Source: DASSFZ01 sp035292585
GTDB taxonomy: Bacteria > Chloroflexota > Anaerolineae > Fen-1058
Length of the DNA stretch: 64,000 nucleotides
Reading direction: 5' to 3'
NCBI GenBank assembly: GCA_035292585.1
Contig: DATDPU010000025.1
Span: 1 to 64,000 of the forward strand
Within the stretch, counting starts at the first letter, position 1. Each line of letters begins with the position of its first letter. Positions 51,561 to 58,692 of the stretch are shown here, piece by piece. Both the position numbers and the translations under genes were made by a program. Below the pieces are notes generated by a model. It had not been told where the DNA came from and ran no database searches. It saw nothing but the letters and a program-made list of their open reading frames with translations.

Positions 51561-52688
51561 CTACGGGCACTCGTTCGCAGCCTGCTCCTCCAGTGTCCGC
51601 GCGAACTGATGCGTGCCGTCCTGGCTGCACGCGGCGCGGAAGAAGAAGTAATCGCTGGGCTGGGGATAAATGACGGCGCGGATCGAGCTGAGACCGGGAT
51701 TTGCGATTGGGCCGGGCGGCAGACCGGGATTGAGATACGTGTTGTAGGGCAAGACCACACCCTGGTAATCTTCGAGCGTCAGGTTGGGCCACCAGTTGCC
51801 CGGCTCGCGGCTCTCGCCCAGCGCATACTGGATCGTCGGGTCGGCGTCCAGCGCCCAACCCTGCTCCAGCCGGTTCAGATACACGTTCGCGATCAACGGC
51901 CGCTCATCGGCGACAACCGCTTCGCGCTCGACGATCGAGGCCAAGCGGATCACGTCCCACAGGCTGCGTCCGGCCGCTTGCGCATCGGCGCGCATTTGCG
52001 GCGTGACCTGCCGATCGAAATTCGTCAGCATCCGCTCGATCAAATCGCGCGCATCGGTTTCGAGCGGCAGCCGGTAGGTATCGGGGAACAGGAAGCCTTC
52101 CAGCGATCCAGTATCGGGTACATCGGACAGGAACGGGAACTGCGTCTTCCACAACGACAGGTTGCGCGCGAGCGCCGCGAATTCGGCCGCGTCGACCTGC
52201 GCCACCTGCCCTGAGACGATCTGCGCGACTTCCTCGATCCGCTTGCCTTCCGGCACGGTAACCGTGAGCTCGTCGCGCGTGCCTTTTTGCAACGCCTGCG
52301 CGACGATCGGGATCGTCATCGTCTGGTTCAGCGTGAACTTGCCCGCTTCGATGCCCTGGTCGAGTTGGTTGTACTGCAAATAGCGGCGGAACAGTTCGGC
52401 GTCATTAATCAATCCCAATTGGAACAGCCGATTGGCGATAGCGCTCAAAGTTTCGCCCGGTTGAATCTCAAACTCGATCGGCGCCGGGTCGCTGCCGGCA
52501 GGTTGCTCCAGCTGGTCTTGATTGGCGCTGAGATAGACCGCAATGGCTGCATCCTGGAGGTTGTCGGGCGCTTCCAGCTGCAAGCTGACCATGCCGCCCT
52601 GCAAACGCTGCACGACGAGGAAGCCCGCAAAACCGAGCAGCAACAGCGTGGTAGAAAAGATGATCAAGCTGCGGGTACGGCGTTTCAA
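51561..52688 (-). CDS. mltG: Endolytic murein transglycosylase MltG
   Basis: MltG cleaves nascent peptidoglycan and ends glycan polymerisation. The 375-residue product has one N-terminal transmembrane helix (about 8-27), then a LysM-like part IEFEIQPGETLSAIANRLFQLGL (about 71), and the YceG domain with LEGFLFPDTYRL, the catalytic Glu in LASIVEREA (about 251), and the VYLNRLEQGW to SDYFFF region. It is downstream of ruvX, a common pairing in bacteria, and upstream of the short binding lipoprotein. Confidence 0.95.
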   Translation of the reverse strand: MKRRTRSLIIFSTTLLLLGFAGFLVVQRLQGGMVSLQLEAPDNLQDAAIAVYLSANQDQLEQPAGSDPAPIEFEIQPGETLSAIANRLFQLGLINDAELFRRYLQYNQLDQGIEAGKFTLNQTMTIPIVAQALQKGTRDELTVTVPEGKRIEEVAQIVSGQVAQVDAAEFAALARNLSLWKTQFPFLSDVPDTGSLEGFLFPDTYRLPLETDARDLIERMLTNFDRQVTPQMRADAQAAGRSLWDVIRLASIVEREAVVADERPLIANVYLNRLEQGWALDADPTIQYALGESREPGNWWPNLTLEDYQGVVLPYNTYLNPGLPPGPIANPGLSSIRAVIYPQPSDYFFFRAACSQDGTHQFARTLEEQAANECP

Positions 52689-52743
52689 GTGAGCGAACCT
52701 CCACCGGGCGACGCAAGACGAATGACCAGGGACGAAGGGGTAG

Positions 52744-52799
52744 CTTCGTCATTCGGCCTTCGTCATTCGTCCTTCGTCATCCGTCCTTCGTCCATCGAG
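52744..52799. repeat. Four 14-bp tandem units encoding the RuvX tail
   Basis: CTTCGTCATTCGTC-type units start at 52744, 52758, 52772 and 52786, with increasing decay. On the minus strand they encode the last residues of RuvX (GRRTDDEGRMTKAE). The period is not a multiple of three, so each unit is read in a different frame. Confidence 0.75.
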
Positions 52800-53192
52800 A
52801 TAATCCTGCAAAATGATCGCGGCGGCGGCGGCGTCGATGTCGCCCGGCCTGCGCCGGCGGCGGGGTGACCCGGCCAGGCGTTCTTCGGCTTCCACCGTCG
52901 TGTAACGCTCGTCTTGGAACACAACGGGGATGTCGATCGTCGCCGTGAGCGCTTCGGCGTACCGGCGCACGCGCGCGGCCTGCGGCCCCTCTTCGCCGCG
53001 CAGCGTTCGCGGCAAACCGACGATCAATTTCTCCGCGCGGTGCGCGGCGATCAGCTTCGCAATCATCTCAAAGTCCTCGCGTTTCGAGGCGCGGGTGATC
53101 GTCGTCAGCGGCGTGGCCAGCAGTTGCGATTCGTCGCTGACGGCCACGCCAATGCGCTTCGCGCCGATGTCTAACGCGAGCAACCGGGTCAT
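52749..53192 (-). CDS. ruvX: Putative Holliday junction resolvase RuvX/YqgF
   Basis: RuvX is an RNase H-fold nuclease implicated in pre-16S rRNA processing and Holliday-junction cleavage. The 147-residue product begins LLALDIGAKRIGVAVSD with the first catalytic Asp at residue 8. It has IVGLPRTLRGEEG and VVFQDERYTTVEAEE with the further acidic residues and a final GDIDAAAAAIILQDYL. The last 15 or so residues (after DYLDGRR) are encoded by a 14-bp tandem repeat and are probably not part of the native fold. It precedes mltG. Confidence 0.92.
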   Translation of the reverse strand: MTRLLALDIGAKRIGVAVSDESQLLATPLTTITRASKREDFEMIAKLIAAHRAEKLIVGLPRTLRGEEGPQAARVRRYAEALTATIDIPVVFQDERYTTVEAEERLAGSPRRRRRPGDIDAAAAAIILQDYLDGRRTDDEGRMTKAE

Positions 53193-53582
53193 GTGAGTGG
53201 CGCTTGTTCAGAACAAAGGCATAAACGGTAGATTAGCCACTTGTGGGCGTTGGACGGGCACGCGGCCCTAGTAGTCAGTCCGCTTGAAAGCGATGGGCCG
53301 TAGCATAGCCCCCTGCTTGCGCCCCCTTGTGGGGTTGTGGGCGTTGGACGGGCACAAGGCCCTAGGCTACCCATCAAAATCAACTGGACTGACCACTAGG
53401 CTACGGGACCGTAGGTTTCGCGAACGGACTCGAAAATGCGATAAGCCTTCACCCTCTCCCCGCCGGCGAGAGGCCGGGTGAGGGGCAGCCCACGCTTATT
53501 TTCATCCGGGGTGGTGAACGCCATTCATGATAACTACTGAAAGTCTGGCGTTCGGCGAAGGTTGCCAGGCTGCTCCCGCAAT
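53193..53582. other. Gene-free gap holding the second MITE
   Basis: 390 bp without a recognised gene between ruvX and the baseplate-J-like gene. It contains the MITE copy at 53271-53396, an outer fragment of the same element on both sides, and a CACCCTCTC/GAGAGG..GGGTG hairpin near 53450-53480. No promoter is evident. Confidence 0.6.
53271..53396. mobile_element. TA-flanked MITE, 126 bp, copy 2, inserted into a fragment of itself
   Basis: GTAGTCAGTCC (53271-53281) and GGACTGACCAC (53386-53396) are inverted ends with TA directly outside (53269-53270, 53397-53398). Read on the minus strand it matches the element at 34042-34241 but lacks its 74-bp internal duplication. The 21-mer at 53335-53355 within it also occurs just outside, at 53241-53261. 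Removing the inner copy and one TA rejoins GGCCC-TA-GGCTACGG, the same phrase as inside the element. Confidence 0.8.
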
Positions 53583-55109
53583 TTACCCCGACGCATCGAC
53601 CACCGCGTGCACCCGCACCGGCAGCAGCGGGACGACGGGGAACCAACTCGGATAAATCGTGATGCGCGGCGGTTTTTGCAGCGGCAAATTCTGCTGAAGG
53701 ATCTCGGCCGCCGATTGCGCCGGCTTCCCGGCAATCGCCTTGAGCGCGCGGCCCACGTCCAGGTCGGCCGCCGCATACCCGATGCCCTGCATCTCGAATC
53801 GATATTGTCCGGTATCGCCGAGCGCTTCTTCGCTGCTGCGCTGGAAGATCAACCCATCGGGCAGGAGCGCGTAGCCGGTCGACGACTGCGCCTGCATCGC
53901 GGTGAAGACGATCGCGTTGGCGTCTTCGCTATCCACGGCCAGCGCGCTAACACTCACGCGCATTTGCAACGTCAACTCCGTCGCCTGCTCGGTCACCTCT
54001 TTGTCGAACGTCGCGTCGAGCACCGCCTCGGCCGAGAGCGAGCTCGTCAACAGAAACTCCGTCGGCGCCAGGTCACTGTTCGCCATGATCTCGCGCGCCT
54101 GCTGCTGCAACTGGTCCAGCAGCAGCGCGCGGGCCGTTTCGAGATCGGCGGGATCGACCGCGGCGACTTCGCGATCGCCGCCGCCCTTCGTCATATCCGG
54201 GTTGCTCACGCGCAGCGACAGCGCGGCAACCCCTTCGATCTCGTTGATGAAGTTCGCCGGCACGTTGCCCTGCGCGCCCACTTCGACCGCTTCGATCGGC
54301 GCTTGCGCCTGCGCGCCGATGCCCGCCGGCACTTCCACATCGGAGGCAACCACGAAGCGAACGGCCTGGGCCCCCGCCGAGGTGCGCACGACGGTGCCCT
54401 TCTGCACGCGAACCGGGATATTGAGCTGGTTGACGAAGAACACCACGCCGGTCGCGCGTGTATCGGGTAGCGCTCTTTTACCGGTCGTAGGTACCGTGAC
54501 CGAGCCTCTCACTTCGTTGAATACGGCGCGGGCCGGCGCACGACCGGCCTCAATATCGACCCCTTCCAATTCGGGATCGACGATCACCGTCACGTTCACG
54601 ACCACCCGCTCCGATTGCGGCACCAGATACACTTCGGCGCTCGGCAGCACGGTGATGGCGCTGATGAGCACGGCCAGCGCGACAAGGCCCAGCAAGCCAA
54701 ACTTGACGTATAGCCAGATTTTCTGCCGCTGCGCATCCGGGACCAGGCGGGCGTCACGATCGTGCGCCGCCCGATGCGCCTCACTGCGGTCGGGCGGGCG
54801 GTAGGGGCCGAAGTCATCGTCGTCGGATCGGCGCCAGCGTTGACGGCGCTGCCCGGCCTCGATGTTGAAGAAGACGGGGATACCCAGCTCGACGGCCAAT
54901 GCGCGTTGATCCAGGTCGCGCGTCACCACCGCCAGCTCTAATCGCTTTTCTTGCGCATAACGTTGAACGAGCTGCAGATCGATCCGCCGCCGCAGCACAT
55001 CGCTGAACGGCGGGATCACCAACAGCACCCGATCCGACTGGGCAAACTCCAGCCGGTCGCGGATACTGTTGACGTCTTCGTGTTCGTGCAATTCGAGGAT
55101 TTGTTCCAC
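53583..55109 (-). CDS. Membrane-anchored baseplate-J/gp47-like protein
   Basis: This 508-residue protein has an N-terminal soluble part (about 1-90, with RVLLVIPPFSDVLRRRIDL), a basic linker, one transmembrane helix (about 131-149) and a large domain after it. That domain contains VVRTSAGAQAVRFVVASDVEVP and a QGNVPANFINEIEG block, the pattern of phage baseplate J proteins. No other phage tail gene is near, so it is not part of a prophage here. Similar proteins occur in Chloroflexota, where an envelope or contractile-system role is possible. Its start is 145 bp from the end of alaS. Confidence 0.7.
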   Translation of the reverse strand: MEQILELHEHEDVNSIRDRLEFAQSDRVLLVIPPFSDVLRRRIDLQLVQRYAQEKRLELAVVTRDLDQRALAVELGIPVFFNIEAGQRRQRWRRSDDDDFGPYRPPDRSEAHRAAHDRDARLVPDAQRQKIWLYVKFGLLGLVALAVLISAITVLPSAEVYLVPQSERVVVNVTVIVDPELEGVDIEAGRAPARAVFNEVRGSVTVPTTGKRALPDTRATGVVFFVNQLNIPVRVQKGTVVRTSAGAQAVRFVVASDVEVPAGIGAQAQAPIEAVEVGAQGNVPANFINEIEGVAALSLRVSNPDMTKGGGDREVAAVDPADLETARALLLDQLQQQAREIMANSDLAPTEFLLTSSLSAEAVLDATFDKEVTEQATELTLQMRVSVSALAVDSEDANAIVFTAMQAQSSTGYALLPDGLIFQRSSEEALGDTGQYRFEMQGIGYAAADLDVGRALKAIAGKPAQSAAEILQQNLPLQKPPRITIYPSWFPVVPLLPVRVHAVVDASG

Positions 55110-55176
55110 AGCATCGATACGTGCGGCGTTGAACTTCGCGCGGGGCTATTTTACCACGAGGCGCACTACGTCAAGC

Positions 55177-55190
55177 AGAAACCCGGTTTC
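55177..55190. repeat. Single arm of the AGAAACC repeat
   Basis: AGAAACCCGGTTTC is a self-complementary short form of the hairpin at 16423-16455, in the gap between alaS and the baseplate-J-like gene. Confidence 0.5.
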
Positions 55191-55254
55191 CAATCTCTAA
55201 CCCCTCTCCGCTGCGCTTCGGGGGCTATAGTCTCCAATCTCCCCTCTCCAACCT

Positions 55255-58113
55255 CTACTGCACCGACTCCGCCACGATTCGCGATACCGTCGCCAGGGCT
55301 TCGGTCAGGCGCGCGACATCTTTGCCGCCGGCCTCGGCTAACGTCGGCTTGCCGCCGCCGCCGCCGCCGATGAGTTGCGCCACCTGCCGAACGATCTTGC
55401 CCGCATCCAGGCCGCGCGTCACCAGGTCGGGTGTGACCGCCGCGATCAGGCTGGGGCGCCGATTGATCTCCGCGCCCAACACGACCACCGCGCTGCGCAG
55501 GCGATCGCGAAACCAGTCCGACATCTCGCGCAGCATCTCGGTCGTTTCGACCTTCACCTGGGCCGATAACACGGCCACGCCGTTCACCTGCTCCACCTTG
55601 CTCAACAGCGCATCCATCTCGCGTTGAGCCGATTCGCGGCGCACTTTGCCCAGCTGCTTATGCAGCATCTGATTTTCTTCCAACAGCAGCAACACTTTGC
55701 GATCGATCTCTTCAGGCGGCGCGTTGAGAAAGGCCGCCGCCGCCGTCAACTTGTTCAGCCGATCGTAGATATAGCGCTGCGCGCCGCGCCCCGTCAACGC
55801 CTCGATCCGGCGCACGCCCGCGCCCACGCTACCCTCCGACATGACGACGAACGGCCCGATCTCCGCCGTCTGGTTCACGTGGGTGCCGCCGCACAGCTCC
55901 AGGCTCACCGGCCGGTCGTCCGGCCAGCCGGTGCGCACCACGCGCACAATCTCGCCGTACTTTTCGCCAAACAACGCCATCGCGCCTTCGGCGACCGCTT
56001 CCTGGTACGATTTCAGCGTCGGGATGACCGGGTAATTAGCCAGGATCGCGCTGTTGACGTTTTCGGCAAGCGCCTCCAGCTCATCCTGTGTCAGCATCGT
56101 GCTATGCGTGAAATCGAAGCGCAGGCGCTCGGGCGCGACGAGCGAGCCGGCCTGGTGCACGTGCGCGCCCAACACGTAGCGCAGCTCTGCGTGGAGCAGG
56201 TGCGTGGCCGTGTGGTTGCGCATGATATCCCAGCGCCGTTCGAAATCGACCAGCGCCCAGGCCAATTCTCCCACGCGCGGCCGCCCCGATTTCACCTTGC
56301 CCGTGTGGACGATCAGTCCGGGGATGGGCCGGCGCGTGTCGGTCACCTCGATCTGCCACACCGGCTCGTTGCCTTGCTCGGCGAAGCGCGCGATCACGCC
56401 CGTGTCGCTGAGTTGACCGCCGGATTCGACGTAGAACGGCGTCGCCGCGAGAATCACTTCGACTTTCTCTTCGGGTTTGACCTGATCGACCAGCTCACCG
56501 CCTTCGGCTAACAAACCAACGACCGCCGTCTCCATTTCGGGCGCGGTGTACGGATCGTGCTCGACGCCGGCTTCACTCAATACCCCGCTGCTCTGCAACT
56601 GGCGCAAGACGCGATGGTAAACCGCCAGCGACTGGTCATCCATCTCGAACTTCTCGCCGGCGCGCGCGCGTTCGCGCTGCTCGGCCAACGCCTTCTGATA
56701 GCCCACTTCGTCGACGGTATAGCCGCGCTCCAGCGCAACGTCCTTCGTGATCTCCAGCGGCAGGCCAAAGGTGTCATACAGCTTGAACGCTTCCTGGCCG
56801 GGCACGACCCGGTTTTTCGCCTCGTGCAACACGTCTTCCAGTTTCGAGAGGCCCAGGTCCAACGTGCGGCGGAAGCGTTCCTCTTCGTCGGTCAATGTCT
56901 GCGCGATATGCTCACGCCGATCGCGCAGCTCGCGATAGTGATCGCCCATCTGCTCGATCACGGCATCGGCGATTTCGGCCAGGAATGGAAAATCCAGGCC
57001 GAGCTTGCGCCCGAAGCGCGCCGCGCGGCGAATGATCATGCGCAGGACGTAGTTGCGCCCCACGTTGCCGGGCAGCACGCCATCGGCGACCAGGAATGCC
57101 GCGCCCCGGCCGTGGTCGGCGATCACGCGATAGGCGACGATGTTCTGCTGCATTTCGGCGTCGGTCTGCCCGGTGAGTTCCTGCGTGCGGCGGATCAGCG
57201 GCATGAACAGGTCCGTCGCATAATTCGTCTTAGCCTGTTGCAGCACCGCTACGATCCGCTCGAAACCCAGGCCCGTGTCGACGTGCCGGGCCGGCAGCGG
57301 CTCCAGTGTCGTCGGGTTGATGCGATTGTATTGAATGAACACCAGGTTCCACAGTTCCAAAAAGCGCGGGCAGTCGCCGTTCACGCGGCACACGTGCCCC
57401 CGCACGCCCTGCTGGTCGCAGAATTCCAGCCCGCGATCGAAGTGAATCTCGCTGTCCGGGCCGCACGGCCCGGTATCGGCCATCTCCCAAAAATTCTCTT
57501 TCCGTCCGAAGAACAGCAGGTGCGCCGGATCGAAGCCAGGCTGCTGCCGCCAATCGCCGGCGGCTTCGTCGTCGCGCGGAATCTCGCCCTTCTCGTCTTC
57601 GAAACACGTCGCCCACAATCGATCTTGGGGCAGGCTCCAGACCTCGGTCAACAATTGCCAGGCCCAGGTGATCGCTTCTTTTTTGTAGTAATCGCCGAAC
57701 GACCAGTTGCCCAGCATCTCGAAGAAAGTGTGATGCGAGCCATCGCGGCCGACGTCATCGAGGTCGTTGTGTTTGCCGGCCACGCGCATGCACTTTTGCG
57801 CGTCGGCCACGCGCGTATACGGTCGCCGGCCGATGCCGAGAAACACATCTTTGAATTGCACCATGCCCGAGTTGGTGAACAGCAGCGTCGGGTCATCGGT
57901 CGGAAGCAAAGACATGCTCGGCACGATCGTGTGCCCGCGCTCGGCGAAGAAATCCAAAAACATCTGCCGGATCTGCGCGCTGCCGAAGTGCGGCCGCTCG
58001 ACCACCGGCGCGGCCGGCGTGGTCGCCCGTGGCCGGCGCGGCGGAGCCGTCTTCGCCAGAGCTGGCTTGATCGCGGCAGTTTTCTTTTTTACAGTCGTCG
58101 ACTTCTTGGTCAT
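55255..58113 (-). CDS. alaS: Alanyl-tRNA synthetase
   Basis: This full-length AlaRS of 952 residues has a class II core with motif 2 CMRVAGKHNDLDDVGRDGSHHTFFEMLGNW (given here in part as KCMRVAG to FFEMLG) and motif 3 GLGFERIVAVLQ. The editing domain has HTATH (His634, His638) and CGGTH, and the C-Ala/DHHA1 end is GGGGGGKPTLAEAGG. The first 40 residues are a Lys/Pro/Ala/Thr-rich extension before the usual SAQIRQMFLDFF start. The ATG at 58113 has a purine-rich ribosome site; the longer frame to 58224 lacks family residues. It is one of three AlaRS-related genes in the window. Confidence 0.97.
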   Translation of the reverse strand: MTKKSTTVKKKTAAIKPALAKTAPPRRPRATTPAAPVVERPHFGSAQIRQMFLDFFAERGHTIVPSMSLLPTDDPTLLFTNSGMVQFKDVFLGIGRRPYTRVADAQKCMRVAGKHNDLDDVGRDGSHHTFFEMLGNWSFGDYYKKEAITWAWQLLTEVWSLPQDRLWATCFEDEKGEIPRDDEAAGDWRQQPGFDPAHLLFFGRKENFWEMADTGPCGPDSEIHFDRGLEFCDQQGVRGHVCRVNGDCPRFLELWNLVFIQYNRINPTTLEPLPARHVDTGLGFERIVAVLQQAKTNYATDLFMPLIRRTQELTGQTDAEMQQNIVAYRVIADHGRGAAFLVADGVLPGNVGRNYVLRMIIRRAARFGRKLGLDFPFLAEIADAVIEQMGDHYRELRDRREHIAQTLTDEEERFRRTLDLGLSKLEDVLHEAKNRVVPGQEAFKLYDTFGLPLEITKDVALERGYTVDEVGYQKALAEQRERARAGEKFEMDDQSLAVYHRVLRQLQSSGVLSEAGVEHDPYTAPEMETAVVGLLAEGGELVDQVKPEEKVEVILAATPFYVESGGQLSDTGVIARFAEQGNEPVWQIEVTDTRRPIPGLIVHTGKVKSGRPRVGELAWALVDFERRWDIMRNHTATHLLHAELRYVLGAHVHQAGSLVAPERLRFDFTHSTMLTQDELEALAENVNSAILANYPVIPTLKSYQEAVAEGAMALFGEKYGEIVRVVRTGWPDDRPVSLELCGGTHVNQTAEIGPFVVMSEGSVGAGVRRIEALTGRGAQRYIYDRLNKLTAAAAFLNAPPEEIDRKVLLLLEENQMLHKQLGKVRRESAQREMDALLSKVEQVNGVAVLSAQVKVETTEMLREMSDWFRDRLRSAVVVLGAEINRRPSLIAAVTPDLVTRGLDAGKIVRQVAQLIGGGGGGKPTLAEAGGKDVARLTEALATVSRIVAESVQ

Positions 58114-58261
58114 GGCTTCCTCTTCCCTGCACTTCCTACACCTCGTCTTTGACGAGGCGATGCTGGCGCAGGGCGGCAAATCCGATTGCCTTGCCAAGCA
58201 GTGTGGCAAAGGATTGTATCGCATCGACTGGTAACTGTCAAAGCCTTGATTACAGAACTAA

Positions 58262-58304
58262 AAGCTAATCCCATCCCACACGGGCACTTGACGATTCAAG
58301 TCTA
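58262..58304. repeat. Fragment of the palindromic repeat, upstream side
   Basis: AAGCTAATCCCATCCC, then a GGCACTTGAC segment, matches the first 40 bp of the units at 58306 and 58472, then ends. Confidence 0.7.
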
Positions 58305-58305
58305 C

Positions 58306-58459
58306 AGCTAATCCCATCCCGAGCAGGCACTTGACCATTCGACATCTTCATCCCTCCACCAAAGCAAACGTCCGTATCTCCATTCGCTTCACAACTCACA
58401 TCCGGTTGAGACGCCGACCCGCTCAAGGGTCAAGAGTCGTTTGGGACGGGATTAGTTTT
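58306..58459 (-). repeat. Palindromic repeat, upstream unit 1
   Basis: This 154-bp unit runs from AGCTAATCCCATCCC to GGGACGGGATTAGT. The ends are inverted (CTAATCCC/GGGATTAG), with a second inner pair CTTGACC/GGTCAAG. Compared with the downstream units it is in the opposite orientation. Confidence 0.85.
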
Positions 58460-58471
58460 GAAACGCGTTAC

Positions 58472-58625
58472 AGCTAATCCCATCCCGAACAGGCTCCTGA
58501 CCATTCGACATCTTCATCCCTCCACCAAAGCAAACGTCCGTATCTCCATTCGCTTCACAACTCACATCCGGTTGAGACGCCGACCCGCTCAAGGGTCAAG
58601 AGCTGTTTGGGGCGGGATTAGTTTT
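58472..58625 (-). repeat. Palindromic repeat, upstream unit 2
   Basis: This 154-bp unit is almost identical to unit 1 over its whole length. The 12-bp spacer between them (with GAAACGCGTTAC) also recurs in the downstream array. It ends 67 bp before the NACHT ATG. Confidence 0.85.
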
Positions 58626-58692
58626 AAAGCTTTGCTTCTTCCTGGGCAGGCAGTACAATTTGTCAGGCAACTCGATTGCAGGAGAAAGGTCC

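Noticed and set aside
53189..53383. Minus-strand frame near ruvX
   Set aside because: It is translated from the second MITE and matches the peptide read from the first only because the DNA is repeated.
53583..55109. Prophage
   Set aside because: The baseplate-J-like gene has no capsid, tail, terminase or integrase neighbour within the window.
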